A stretch of 64,000 nt of DNA from NCBI GenBank assembly GCA_041394885.1, contig JAWKHI010000003.1:276970-340969 (forward strand). Reading direction: 5' to 3'. Made by a program: the position numbers and the translations under genes. Position 1 is the stretch's first letter, and each line of letters begins with the position of its first letter. The notes below the pieces were generated by a model that had not been told where the DNA came from, made no database searches, and worked only from the letters and a program-made list of their open reading frames with translations. Positions 34,080 through 43,523 of this stretch are shown piece by piece. Source of the stretch: DSOI01 sp041394885. GTDB lineage: Bacteria > Acidobacteriota > Terriglobia > Bryobacterales > Bryobacteraceae.

Positions 34080-37000
34080 ACGGGCGGCGCCTCCTCGTCG
34101 CCTCCTCCAATCTAGATCTCCATCGTCCGGCCGCCGAGTTCCTGGCGTCGGCCCATGCGCGTGGGGCTGGGGAAGTGGTAGTGCTCGCTCCGTCCCGCGG
34201 CGCCGCTGATGATTTCGCGCGCGCATCGGTAGGCCCGGGCGATGGTTTCCTCGGCATCCATTCGCTGACGCTCACACAGATCGCCGCGCATCTGGCCGCG
34301 GCTCCCCTGGCCGCGAGCGGGCTCACGCCGATGAGCGGACTGAGCCAGGACGCGCTCACCGCTCGCGTGGTGCATACCCTCCGCCGCGAGGGCCTGCTGC
34401 ACTACTTCGATCCCGTGGCGGGGACGCCGGGATTCATCGGATGCCTCTCCCGCACGATTGCGGAATTGCGCATGGAAGAGGCGGTGCTTCCTGGCCCGGC
34501 GGCATCCCGCGGAGTCGCCAGTCCGGTGCGGGACTTGGCGCTGTTAACCCAGGCCTGGGCCGATCAACTCCGGCAACAATCGCTGGCTGATCTCGCGCAG
34601 TTGTTCCGCATCGCCACCTCCACCGCGTCGCACCGCTATCTCGGGCTTCCGGTTCTGGTTCTGGACGCCCCGCTTCGAGGGTCGCTGCGGCGCAAGCTCA
34701 TGGCGCACCTGGTCGCCAGCGCGCCGGCGGTGTTTGTGGTGGCGCTGCAATCGGACACGGCGAGCGTGGCCGCGTGGCGCCAACTGCTCGAGGTTGAACC
34801 CGAAGAACGGGCCGACATCTCGGGCACCGTGCTCGCGCGCGCCCGGCGGCACTTGTTCGGCGCGGCGCTGAGCGAAAAGCGCAAGCCGGACACCACCCTC
34901 GAAATGTTCTCCGCCGCCGGAGACAGCCTCGAATGCGTGGAGATTGCGCGGCGCATCCGCCTGGCCGCCGGACGCGGTTTCGCTTTTGACCAAATGGCGA
35001 TACTGCTACGCTCTCCGGAGCGCTATCAGCCGCTGGTGGAAGAGGCGCTGCGGCGCGCCGGCATCCCGGCGTGGTTTCACCGGGGCACGGCCCGGCCGGA
35101 CCCGGCCGGACGCGCGTTTCTCGCCCTGTTACAGTGCGCGATGGAGGACTGCTCGGCGTCACGATTCTCCGAATATCTGTCGCTCGCGCAGGTGCCGGAA
35201 CTCGACGCCGGCGGCGCTCCGGTCCGGCGCGAGCGCTACCGCGTGGCGGTGCAGGACGAAGTGCTCGCGAGCTTCGAGCCCGGCTCGGATCCAGGTCCCG
35301 ACACCGCTTTCGATCCGGAGCTGGAACCGGCGCCTTCGTTCGCCGCTCCCGCCGCGTGGGAGCGTCTGCTGGTGGATGCCGCCGTTGTGGGCGGGCCGGA
35401 CCGCTGGGAGCGGCGGCTGGACGGGCTGGACCGTGAGATTGCCCTGCAGATCGCCGGGCTGCGCGACGAGGACGAAGCCACCCGCGCGGCGATCGAACGC
35501 CGGGCCGTGCAATTGCGCCTGCTGCGCGGCTTCGCGATCCCAGTGGTGAAGCTGCTCGACGCATTGTCGCGGGCGGATGAGCCCGGCGGCATGACATGGG
35601 AAGTTTGGATCGCGCGTCTCACCGGATTGGCGGAAACCGCGCTGCGGTCCCCGGAATCCGTGGTGGCGGTGCTGCGCGAGTTGCGGCCGATGGCGACGGT
35701 GGGTCCGGTGCAACTGGTGGAAGTGCATGCGGTGCTACGGGAGCGGCTGCGTTTCCTCCGCAACGATCCTCCGACGCGCCGCTACGGGCAGGTATTCGTG
35801 GCCGGCGTCGACCAGGCGCGCGGGCGGCAGTTCGACACAGTTTTTCTGCCCGGGTTGGCCGAGGGGCTGTTCCCGCGGCGCGCCCAGGAGGATCCGTTGC
35901 TGCTCGACGCGCATCGCTCCGGGCTCGGGGCCGATCTGGCCGTGCAGGACACCCGGGTGGCCGAAGAGCGCCTGCTGCTGCGCGTGGCGGCGGCGGCCGG
36001 ATCGAGGCTGGTGGTCTCGTATCCGCGGATCGACGTGGCGCAGTCCCGACCGCGAGTGCCCTCGTTTTACGCGCTCGAATTGCTGCGCGCCGCCGAAGGC
36101 CATCTGCCGGACCTCCGCGAGTTCGAGCAGCGTCTGGCGCAAGCGGCTCCGTCGCGGCTGGGATGGCCCGCGCCGCGCGACCCCGGCGAAGCTCTCGACG
36201 ACGCCGAGTACGACCTCGCCGTGCTTGACCGGCTCCTCGGCGCCGAACCCGCCGCGGTGACCGGGCGCGGGCGGTTCCTCGTGGAGGTGAACACCGCGCT
36301 TGCCCGTTCCCTCCGCGCACGTTGGAAGCGGTGGGCAGACCAGTGGTCCGACGCCGACGGCATCGTCGGGCCGGATGAAACGGCGCGCGCCGCGCTCAAC
36401 GCGCATCGTCTGGCGGCTCGCCCCTATTCCGCCACGGCGCTGCAGCAGTACGCGGCGTGTCCATACAAGTTCTTGCTATATGCCATCCATCGGCTGCGGC
36501 CTCGCGAGTCGTCGGAGCCTTTGGAGCAAATGGATCCGTTGACGCGCGGCGCGTTGTTCCACGAAATTCAAAAGGAACTCGTCGACGGGTTGCGCGCCCG
36601 TGGCCTAACGCCGCTCGACCGGGGCCGTCTGGATGAGGCGCTCGAGTTGGCCGATTCGATACTTGATCGCGCCGCGGCCCGCTATGCGGAGGAACTGGCG
36701 CCGGCGATCCCACGCGTGTGGTCGAGCGAGGTGGACGATCTGCGGGGCGATCTGCGCGGATGGCTGCGGCAGGTGGCGATCCACGATTCCGAATGGGAGC
36801 CGCTTCACACCGAATACGAGTTCAACGGCCTTCGCGTCGCGGAACGCGTTTTGCTGCGCGGGGCGATCGATTTGATCGAGCGCAAGGTGGGCGAAGGGGT
36901 GCTGCGCGTAACCGATCACAAGACGGGCAAGCAGCCCGAGCAGCGCCCGGCATACGTGGGCGGCGGCGCGGTGCTGCAGCCGCTGCTCTATTCGCTGGTG

Positions 37001-37297
37001 GCCGAGCAAGCGCTCGGGCTTCCGGTGGAACGTGGGCGCCTCTACTACTGCACCCAGCGCGGCGGCTTCGACGAAACCGAGATCCCGTTCACCGACACGG
37101 CGCGGCAGCGCATCGCGCAAGTACTCGACATCGTGGATGGTGCGATTGACGAAGGATTCCTGCCGGCGGCGCCGAACAAGGATCATTGCGAGATCTGCGA
37201 CTACGAGATGGTCTGCGGGCCGTATGAAGCGCAGCGGGTGATGCGCAAGCCGTCGGGGCGGCTCCGGAGCTTGGTGGAGTTGAGGGGGCTGCCGTAG
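34076..37297 (+). CDS. AddB-like PD-(D/E)XK nuclease/helicase-fold protein
   Basis: 1073 residues with GTG start inside the ku stop (GTGA). The N-terminal part resembles the inactivated UvrD-like fold of AddB (V-V-V-L-A-P-S-R-G-A near residue 34 in the Walker position, without G-K-T). Mid-protein: F-D-x-V-F-L-P-G-L-A-E-G-L-F-P-R-R near 585. The nuclease domain is at the C-terminus: Y-S-A-T-A-L-Q-Q-Y-A-A-C-P-Y-K-F near 790, G-A-L-F-H-E, V-T-D-H-K-T-G-K near 950 (D-x-K catalytic pair). Four cysteines (C-P-Y-K-F and C-E-I-C-x(5)-C) probably hold the Fe-S cluster of AddB-type nucleases. No addA gene is adjacent, and pairing with ku suggests a role in break processing. Confidence 0.88.
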   Translation: MNGRRLLVASSNLDLHRPAAEFLASAHARGAGEVVVLAPSRGAADDFARASVGPGDGFLGIHSLTLTQIAAHLAAAPLAASGLTPMSGLSQDALTARVVHTLRREGLLHYFDPVAGTPGFIGCLSRTIAELRMEEAVLPGPAASRGVASPVRDLALLTQAWADQLRQQSLADLAQLFRIATSTASHRYLGLPVLVLDAPLRGSLRRKLMAHLVASAPAVFVVALQSDTASVAAWRQLLEVEPEERADISGTVLARARRHLFGAALSEKRKPDTTLEMFSAAGDSLECVEIARRIRLAAGRGFAFDQMAILLRSPERYQPLVEEALRRAGIPAWFHRGTARPDPAGRAFLALLQCAMEDCSASRFSEYLSLAQVPELDAGGAPVRRERYRVAVQDEVLASFEPGSDPGPDTAFDPELEPAPSFAAPAAWERLLVDAAVVGGPDRWERRLDGLDREIALQIAGLRDEDEATRAAIERRAVQLRLLRGFAIPVVKLLDALSRADEPGGMTWEVWIARLTGLAETALRSPESVVAVLRELRPMATVGPVQLVEVHAVLRERLRFLRNDPPTRRYGQVFVAGVDQARGRQFDTVFLPGLAEGLFPRRAQEDPLLLDAHRSGLGADLAVQDTRVAEERLLLRVAAAAGSRLVVSYPRIDVAQSRPRVPSFYALELLRAAEGHLPDLREFEQRLAQAAPSRLGWPAPRDPGEALDDAEYDLAVLDRLLGAEPAAVTGRGRFLVEVNTALARSLRARWKRWADQWSDADGIVGPDETARAALNAHRLAARPYSATALQQYAACPYKFLLYAIHRLRPRESSEPLEQMDPLTRGALFHEIQKELVDGLRARGLTPLDRGRLDEALELADSILDRAAARYAEELAPAIPRVWSSEVDDLRGDLRGWLRQVAIHDSEWEPLHTEYEFNGLRVAERVLLRGAIDLIERKVGEGVLRVTDHKTGKQPEQRPAYVGGGAVLQPLLYSLVAEQALGLPVERGRLYYCTQRGGFDETEIPFTDTARQRIAQVLDIVDGAIDEGFLPAAPNKDHCEICDYEMVCGPYEAQRVMRKPSGRLRSLVELRGLP

Positions 37298-37402
37298 GAT
37301 GGTATCGTCTGGGAGTATATTTTGAGATGCTCGGTGGAAGCCGAAATTGTTAGATTGCCCCTGTGACTAGTGTTAATTCGCGCGCAATGCGAAGGAAAAC
37401 TG

Positions 37403-37882
37403 ATGGCAAACCACCTGAACGAGAGAACTCTCTCCTCTTTCCAGCAGCTCTCTGCTGCTGCATCCGAACCTAATAAGACATCCGACGAACTCGGGAATCT
37501 GGTTTCAGATCTCGACGGCGCTTTGAAGCGGCTTAACCTGGGTGTGTCGACCTGGGTGATGATCGATCGCTTCGAAGATTCGAACTCAGGGACCTGCCAT
37601 GGGATCAGTCTTGGCTATGACAGGATCAACAGGCAGTGGGGCATCTCGATCCAGAGCTACAACGGCAACAGCTTTGCGGAGGATCACGAAGCTGAGTACT
37701 GGCATTTCAATGAGGCACCACGTTCGATTCGCCTCAAAGCTGTGGAGAGGATCCCTGACCTTCAGGATGCCCGCTGGAACGATCCCATACGCCTGACCGC
37801 CGACCTGAAGAAGACTGCTCTGGCCCGCGAGTTGGCGACGGCGATCGGCGTTTCAAGGCAGTCCGCGAAGCCGAAGAACTGA
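37403..37882 (+). CDS. Hypothetical protein upstream of a PIN toxin
   Basis: 159 residues from ATG 37403, with AAGGA seven bases upstream. Mixed alpha/beta, no signal peptide: L-S-S-F-Q-Q-L-S-A-A-A near residue 10, W-V-M-I-D-R-F-E-D-S near 54, G-Y-D-R-I-N-R-Q-W-G-I near 76. I recognise no family. It ends 11 bases before the PIN gene, so the two are probably one transcript. It may be an immunity or accessory factor, but nothing in the sequence shows it. Confidence 0.6.
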   Translation: MANHLNERTLSSFQQLSAAASEPNKTSDELGNLVSDLDGALKRLNLGVSTWVMIDRFEDSNSGTCHGISLGYDRINRQWGISIQSYNGNSFAEDHEAEYWHFNEAPRSIRLKAVERIPDLQDARWNDPIRLTADLKKTALARELATAIGVSRQSAKPKN

Positions 37883-37893
37883 TCTAAGCTGTC

Positions 37894-38481
37894 ATGACAA
37901 CCCCGCCACTGAGCGGACCGGTCGTCCCGACCGCATTCGTCGACGCGAACGTTCTGTACCCGTCCGAACTCCGCAGCTTCTTGCTCTATCTCCATCGGAC
38001 CGGCGCCTTTCGGGTTCGTTGGTCCGATCGGGTCCACGAGGAATGGACCGAAGCGCTACTCCGGCGGCGGCCAGACATCTCGCGCGAGAAACTGCTTCGA
38101 ACAAGGTCCCTAATGGAGGGGACCGCACCCGATGCTCTCGTTACCGGTTACGAGGATCGGATCGCCAGCTTGCACCTCCCCGATCCACATGATCGTCACA
38201 TTCTCGCCGCCGCGATTCACTACGAGGCGGACGTCATAGTAACTATAAACCTGAGGGATTTTCCTCCTGCTGCCGTCGAGCCGCACGGCATCGTGGTGAT
38301 GCACCCGGACCAGTTCACAATCTCGCTATGGCATCGGTTTTCGGAACTTGTCGTCGATGCCGCCAGGGATCATCGATCCAGCCTGCAGAACCCGCCGAGG
38401 TCCCAGCTCGAATACCTGAAGGTGCTCGCGGTACAGGGAATGGTGGAAACGGCTGCCATCCTCGAGTTCTTCGACGTCTAA
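37894..38481 (+). CDS. PIN-domain ribonuclease, probable toxin
   Basis: 195 residues. PIN acidic residues are in place: F-V-D-A-N-V-L-Y-P near 15-23, E-x-W-x-E-A near 51, L-P-D-P-H-D-R-H-I-L-A-A-A near 95-107 and T-I-N-L-R-D-F near 118. This layout is the PIN family seen with excisionase-type antitoxins. The C-terminal 60 residues are helical. The expected product cleaves RNA in the cytosol and is held inactive by an antitoxin. The likely partner is the HTH gene at 38503-38943 on the opposite strand. Confidence 0.85.
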   Translation: MTTPPLSGPVVPTAFVDANVLYPSELRSFLLYLHRTGAFRVRWSDRVHEEWTEALLRRRPDISREKLLRTRSLMEGTAPDALVTGYEDRIASLHLPDPHDRHILAAAIHYEADVIVTINLRDFPPAAVEPHGIVVMHPDQFTISLWHRFSELVVDAARDHRSSLQNPPRSQLEYLKVLAVQGMVETAAILEFFDV

Positions 38482-38502
38482 ACCGGATAGCCTGTCCGGG
38501 CC

Positions 38503-38943
38503 TCAGATACCCAGTTCCTGATCGTAGGCAACCAACGCCTCGAGAGCCCGTCCGCGATCGGCGTCCCTCTCCCTTTTGTACCGTTTTAAGTCCCCGAACA
38601 GAACTCGACGATCGCGGCCCGACCCGCTCCATTGGATCCTGCCTTGTTCGAGAAGTGCCAGAAGGTCCGATTGGGAAATGTCGAGTATGCCGGCAGCCTC
38701 CTCCATACTCGAGCCGGATCGGATCGGAATCAGCGCGACCGCATTCCCATTCGCCATCTCGCTAAGCATGCGTGCCAACAGCCGGGCCGCGGCGGGAGGC
38801 AACTCAGCCGGGGTGCGATCTGGCCCAAGCAACTGCACCGGCTGCTCGTTCTGTAACCCGGAAGCCAGAACTTTCCCGGTCTCTCTCGCGAGCGAAGCCT
38901 CTTCGTCAGAGGGAAAGACGGGTTTGTTCCCGGCGTCGATCAT
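38503..38943 (-). CDS. HTH (excisionase-type) antitoxin-like protein, partner of the PIN gene
   Basis: 146 residues. The C-terminal half is a MerR/excisionase-like HTH: E-E-A-A-G-I-L-D-I-S-Q-S-D-L-L-A-L-L near residue 80-98, then D-R-R-V-L-F-G-D-L-K-R-Y-K-R near 112-126. The tail is R-A-L-E-A-L-V-A-Y-D-Q-E-L-G, which in known pairs contacts the PIN toxin. The N-terminal half has no motif. It is convergent with the PIN gene (22 bases between stops) instead of the usual upstream position on the same strand. Confidence 0.8.
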   Translation of the reverse strand: MIDAGNKPVFPSDEEASLARETGKVLASGLQNEQPVQLLGPDRTPAELPPAAARLLARMLSEMANGNAVALIPIRSGSSMEEAAGILDISQSDLLALLEQGRIQWSGSGRDRRVLFGDLKRYKRERDADRGRALEALVAYDQELGI

Positions 38944-38970
38944 AACTCTGCCTTCAGCATACCAGCCGCC

Positions 38971-41514
38971 TCACCGCCGCGCCGCCACAAGGTCCTCCCT
39001 CGCCGACCGGACCCACGACGACTCCGGGGCCGTCTTTGCGAGCGCCGCCAACGCGAGCGAGGATTCGCGCGCCGCCTCCTCCCGGCGGCCGAGCCCCAGC
39101 AACGCGCGCCCCAATTTCACCCGCGCCACGGCGAGGTCAAAGTGATCCTCCGGCAGCACGCGCTGAAAGCGGACCACCACGCCGCGTAATGTGCGTTCGG
39201 CGCGCGCGTAGTCCTTCTTGTCGAGATAGACGCCGGCCAGGTTCGCCAGCGCCACGCCCACGAAATGGTGTTCGTCGCCATTCGCCTTCCGGTAAATATC
39301 GGCGGCGCGCTGGAACAACTGCTCGGCCAGCACGAGGTCTCCCTTGCCTTGCGCCACGTGGGCGAGGCTGTTCACCGCGTTGGCCACACCGGAGTGCACC
39401 GGGCCGTAGACCCGCTCGCGCACCGCCAGCACTTGCCGCAGCACCGGTTCCGCTTCGTCGAACCTTTTCTGCGACGCCAGCGCCTGGCCCAGGCCGCGAA
39501 GACTGGAAGCGGTCTCGGGATGATCGGGACCGTAGTAGTCGCGATTGATTTCCGCCGCCTTTCGAAACCACTTCTCCGACAAGGCGTATTGCCCGCGCTG
39601 GCTCGCGATGGTGCCCAGGTTGATCACCGGATCGGCAACTCGCGGATGGTCCTCGCCGTACATGCGGCGATACATGTCGTAGACCTGAGTGCTGAGCGCT
39701 TCGGCGCGGTCATAGTCGCCCTCATAGAAATGCGCGTCCGCCAGCCGGATCAACACCGTGGCGGTATCCTGTTCCGGGGCCGCGCGGGCGGCTTGCAGCC
39801 GCGCGGCTTCTTCCAATACCTCAATCGCCTGCTTATACTGCCCGCGATCGGTGAGCACACGTCCGAGCGCCGCCGTGGCCGCATCGATCCCCGGATGGCC
39901 CTTCGGGAGCGTGCTGCCGGCAAGCGCCAGAGCTTGCCGCACCAGGGACTCGGCCTCGTCCAGCTTGCCCTGATCCAACCGGAGCAGTCCCACTGCCTGC
40001 ACGGACTCGGCCACCAGCGCCGGTGCCTTGTTGGGAAGCCCGCGCCGTTTCTCGAGCGCCGCGTCGAGCATTTCCGACGCCTGCGGGTACTTGCCGAGGC
40101 TGTGATAAATCTCACCGAGGGTCTGAAAAAGATCGGCTTGCGCGGCAGGATCGGCGGCGAGCAGGCGTGCGTCGCGGGCGCTGCGGTCCACGAGCGTCAA
40201 TACCTCGAGCTTGTCCGCCGGGCCGGCTTCCTTGTCGCCGCCCTCAAACAAATGAAGCATGAACTGCTGGATGCGCTGGGCTCGCGCGGCCTCGGCCACC
40301 GCGGCGTCGCGCGCCACCGCCAGACGAAACGTGAAGAACGCGATCAGCGCGGTGAGCGCCGCTGCCACCGCGGCCGCGGCCAGCAATGGGGCCCGATTGC
40401 GGGCGGTGAATTTGCGCAGCTTGTACCGGAACTCGTCCGGCCTGGCCTCCAGCGGTTCATCGCGGAGAAATCGGTCCACGTCGCGCGACAACGCTTCCAC
40501 AGACCGGTAGCGGCGGCCGAGATCCTCGTGCATCGCGGTGAGGCAAAGCACGTCCAGATCGGCCCATGCGGCGCGGCCGGGTCCCTCGATCCGCGTGGGT
40601 GACCCGGATGGCGGACGCGCTTCGCGAGGCTCCATGAGCGCCGCGGCGTCGGCGGTGCGGCGCGTGGAAGCCACGAACGGAGCTTGCGCCAGCAGTTCGT
40701 AGAGAATTACGCCGAGCGAGTAGACATCGGCCTGCACGGTGGCCGGTTCGCCCCGAATCAGTTCGGGCGCGGCGTAGGCCGGCGTCATCACAGCGACGCC
40801 CGTACGGGTGAGATCGGGCGTGTCATCATCGAGGTCCAGCCGCTTGGCGATACCGAAATCCAACAGGCGCACCGATCCATCCGCCTTCACAAAGATGTTG
40901 GACGGTTTCAGATCGCGATGCAGAATCGCCTGCTGGTGCGCGTACTGAACGGCTTCGCAGATCGATCGAAACAGGCCCAGACGTGACTTCACGGTCGGTT
41001 GCCGCCGCGCGCAGTAAGCCGTCACGGGCTCTCCGTCCACCCACTCCATGGCGAACCAGGGCGTGCCGTCTTCGAGAATGCCGGCGTCGTACAGACGGGC
41101 GATGGAAGGATGCACGAGGCGGGAAAGCGCGCGCTGCTCCAGCGCGAAACGCTCCCGCCGCACCGCGGAGATCCAGGCATTCGGCAGTACCTTGATAGCG
41201 GCTCGGCTGCCGAGGTCGTCACGCTCGGCCAGGTAGACGACGCCCATTCCGCCGCGGCCAATCGCCGAAAGCAGCCGGTACGGGCCTATGGTTGCGATCG
41301 GCGGCGCATCCGGCAGAAGTTCGCCGGCCACTTCCACCGCATCGCGCGCCAGCACCGACGGCCGGCCGTCTTCCGCGAGCATGGCCAGAACGTCCTCGCG
41401 CAAGCCGGTGTCGGCGCCGCAAGCGGTCTCGAGGAACGCCGCCCGGGACGATTCGGGCAGGGCCAGCGCTTCGTGGAACAATTCCTGGATCCGATTCCAT
41501 CGTTGGGCGTCCAT
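38971..41514 (-). CDS. Membrane serine/threonine protein kinase with TPR sensor domain
   Basis: 847 residues. Kinase domain about 79-350: glycine loop I-G-R-G-G-M-G near 85, A-I-K-V lysine near 108, catalytic H-R-D-L-K-P-S-N at 199-206 and D-F-G at 219-221. All required residues are present. One membrane helix at about 376-396. The outer/C-terminal part is a series of TPRs, for example L-F-Q-T-L-G-E-I-Y-H-S-L-G-K-Y-P-Q-A near 460 and A-N-L-A-G-V-Y-L-D-K-K-D-Y-A-R-A-E near 770. The N-terminal 50 residues (W-N-R-I-Q-E-L-F-H-E-A-L) match the leader common to this acidobacterial kinase group. It lies 35 bases downstream of an ECF sigma gene, on the same strand. Confidence 0.93.
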   Translation of the reverse strand: MDAQRWNRIQELFHEALALPESSRAAFLETACGADTGLREDVLAMLAEDGRPSVLARDAVEVAGELLPDAPPIATIGPYRLLSAIGRGGMGVVYLAERDDLGSRAAIKVLPNAWISAVRRERFALEQRALSRLVHPSIARLYDAGILEDGTPWFAMEWVDGEPVTAYCARRQPTVKSRLGLFRSICEAVQYAHQQAILHRDLKPSNIFVKADGSVRLLDFGIAKRLDLDDDTPDLTRTGVAVMTPAYAAPELIRGEPATVQADVYSLGVILYELLAQAPFVASTRRTADAAALMEPREARPPSGSPTRIEGPGRAAWADLDVLCLTAMHEDLGRRYRSVEALSRDVDRFLRDEPLEARPDEFRYKLRKFTARNRAPLLAAAAVAAALTALIAFFTFRLAVARDAAVAEAARAQRIQQFMLHLFEGGDKEAGPADKLEVLTLVDRSARDARLLAADPAAQADLFQTLGEIYHSLGKYPQASEMLDAALEKRRGLPNKAPALVAESVQAVGLLRLDQGKLDEAESLVRQALALAGSTLPKGHPGIDAATAALGRVLTDRGQYKQAIEVLEEAARLQAARAAPEQDTATVLIRLADAHFYEGDYDRAEALSTQVYDMYRRMYGEDHPRVADPVINLGTIASQRGQYALSEKWFRKAAEINRDYYGPDHPETASSLRGLGQALASQKRFDEAEPVLRQVLAVRERVYGPVHSGVANAVNSLAHVAQGKGDLVLAEQLFQRAADIYRKANGDEHHFVGVALANLAGVYLDKKDYARAERTLRGVVVRFQRVLPEDHFDLAVARVKLGRALLGLGRREEAARESSLALAALAKTAPESSWVRSAREDLVAARR

Positions 41515-41549
41515 GGTCTTGCCTCTTGTCTACCGCCGCGGGACCGCTG

Positions 41550-42155
41550 TCAGCGCGCGCGGCGAACTTCGTGCGCCAGCCACGCCTTGGCGGCCCGCCA
41601 GTCACGATGCACGGTCTCTTCTGAGATGCCCAACAGCCGCGCGGCTTCCGCCACCGGCAGGCCGCCGAAGAACCGCACTTCCACCATGAGTGCCTGGCGC
41701 GGATTCAACCGCTCCAATTCGTTGAGCGCGTCATGCAGTGCGATCACCTCTTCTTCGTGTTCGATTGGCGCGTCCAGGGCCTCATCGAAGGTCACCAGCG
41801 CCGCCTGCGGACCGCCTCGCTTTTCCGCCTTCCGGCGCCGGGCCGCTTCCACCAGCAACTGCCGCATGGCGCGTGCCGCTACGCGCTTGAAGTGGAGTTC
41901 CGAGTTGGCGGCGAAGGTGTGCGAAGCAACCAGCTTCACCCAGGCCGCATGCACCAGCGTGGTGGGTGTAAGCGTGGAAGCCGGATCGCTCCGCTTCACG
42001 CTCGTCGCCATACGCCTCAACTCCTCGTAGGCGGCGGCGAACATGCGATCCAGATCCTCCCGGCTCAACGGTGTGGACGAATCGCCCGGGGACGATGGTA
42101 GGGGATCGGAAAAATTCGCGTTCACCACGACAGTTTTCCTCTTCGGTTGACGCAA
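41550..42155 (-). CDS. ECF RNA polymerase sigma factor, TIGR02999 type
   Basis: 201 residues. Region 2: L-D-R-M-F-A-A-A-Y-E-E-L-R-R-M-A near 34, T-P-T-T-L-V-H-A-A-W-V-K-L near 63 and H-F-K-R-V-A-A-R-A-M-R-Q-L-L-V near 88. Region 4 has the HTH G-L-P-V-A-E-A-A-R-L-L-G-I-S-E-E-T-V-H-R-D-W near 165. The pattern of long region 2 and R-D-W in the HTH is typical of the acidobacterial/planctomycete group that travels with Ser/Thr kinases. No anti-sigma gene is adjacent; the kinase downstream is the likely controller. Confidence 0.92.
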   Translation of the reverse strand: MRQPKRKTVVVNANFSDPLPSSPGDSSTPLSREDLDRMFAAAYEELRRMATSVKRSDPASTLTPTTLVHAAWVKLVASHTFAANSELHFKRVAARAMRQLLVEAARRRKAEKRGGPQAALVTFDEALDAPIEHEEEVIALHDALNELERLNPRQALMVEVRFFGGLPVAEAARLLGISEETVHRDWRAAKAWLAHEVRRAR

Positions 42156-42197
42156 GTGTCAATAAGGGCGTTTGGGCTGCCTACCAGTGTACTCCGC

Positions 42198-43457
42198 TCA
42201 ACCCTCGTCTTCGCGCTCGCGATGTCTCGGCAGCAGCGCGATGGCCACCGCGCCCAGGAACGCTGTCAAGAACACCGCCATCATCGCCATGGTGTAGTTG
42301 CCTCCGATGAAGTCACGAAAACGCGCGATCAGATTCGGCCACCAAAACTGGGCGATCGTATCGGTGGGCAGAATGGCCGCCATCGCGCGCGGCAGAGTGG
42401 AGAGCCCGAACTGGTCCGCCGCCATCAGTGGGATCAGCATGTAATCGGCGCCCATGGCGAATCCGAAAATCACGGCAAAGATGTAAACGAAACCGGTCTG
42501 GTCCGGCTTCACCAGAAATAGCGTGGGGATGGCCGGGGCAACGATGAAGTAGGTCACCAACATCACGTACTTGCGTGGATACTTGTCGGCGAGATACCCC
42601 GCCAGCAGCCGTCCCGCGATACTCGACCACAACACCCAGACCGATGCCGTACTCCACATCGCGTTCCGGGCTGCCTGATCGGTGAATCCCTGGGCCTCAA
42701 AGACGAACTTCATATGGAAATTGACCGCGGCGATGGAACCGATGGACGCCGCGCTACCCACCAGCAGGAACCAGAAGGCCGCGTGCTTGAGCAGGTAGTT
42801 GAAGTCCCTGGGCGGCGCGCTGGCGGACTGGCTCTGCACGGCGGCCGTCTCCTCGGGCGGATGGTCCTTACCGTCGGGGAACTGGCCCACGTCGGAAGGC
42901 CGGTCCTTGATCAGGAAGAGCGCGATCGGCCATGCCAGCAGCAACAGGAAGCCCATGTACTTCAGCGCTTCCGTGTAGTGCATCTGCGAGGCGAGATAAG
43001 GACCCAGCTTGTTGCCGATCGATCCCACCACCGCCACGCCCACATAGGTGATACCCATGGCCCGGCCGCGTTTTTCCTTGAACCAGTTACTGATGATGAT
43101 CTGGTGCGGAATGGGTCCGGAGAGAAAGTAGCCGATCATGTACAGGCACCAGGCCGCATAGTATTCCCATCGGGCGCCGCTGAGCCGGGCAAACCATTGG
43201 AACGCGATAAACGTAATTCCCGTGCCGATGACGATCAGCAGCTTCGGACTCACGCGGGGAACGATGGTCGGTCCGGCCCAGATGGTAAGCAGGACAGCCA
43301 CCGGAGCGCCGAGGGTGACGAAACTGATCGGCCAGCTATGGTCGTCGCGGAAGTAGTCGAAGAAGAAGGCGATGTTGTAGTAGGGAAAACCCGTCGAGAT
43401 ACCGAAGGTGAGGAAGCAGGCGGCGACGACCCACCACCCGTAGAAGCCTTTCTTCAT
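42198..43457 (-). CDS. MFS transporter, oxalate/formate-antiporter-like
   Basis: 419 residues, 12 predicted helices. The N-terminal M-K-K-G-F-Y-G-W-W-V-V-A-A-C-F and the between-helix motif W-F-K-E-K-R-G-R-A-M-G-I near residue 125 fit the OFA/monocarboxylate branch of the major facilitator superfamily. A central loop with P-P-E-E-T-A-A-V separates the halves. The R-L-L-A-G-Y-L-A-D-K-Y-P-R-K motif near 280 is the second-half cytoplasmic loop. Likely carries a carboxylate or sugar acid; the direction is unknown. Sits downstream of the LacI/methyltransferase cluster on the same strand. Confidence 0.85.
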   Translation of the reverse strand: MKKGFYGWWVVAACFLTFGISTGFPYYNIAFFFDYFRDDHSWPISFVTLGAPVAVLLTIWAGPTIVPRVSPKLLIVIGTGITFIAFQWFARLSGARWEYYAAWCLYMIGYFLSGPIPHQIIISNWFKEKRGRAMGITYVGVAVVGSIGNKLGPYLASQMHYTEALKYMGFLLLLAWPIALFLIKDRPSDVGQFPDGKDHPPEETAAVQSQSASAPPRDFNYLLKHAAFWFLLVGSAASIGSIAAVNFHMKFVFEAQGFTDQAARNAMWSTASVWVLWSSIAGRLLAGYLADKYPRKYVMLVTYFIVAPAIPTLFLVKPDQTGFVYIFAVIFGFAMGADYMLIPLMAADQFGLSTLPRAMAAILPTDTIAQFWWPNLIARFRDFIGGNYTMAMMAVFLTAFLGAVAIALLPRHREREDEG

Positions 43458-43523
43458 TCGTGGAAAACTCCTTGCTGCACTGTGGCCGGAAAATAATCCC
43501 CTACAGTATCACAGCAGGCGTCT

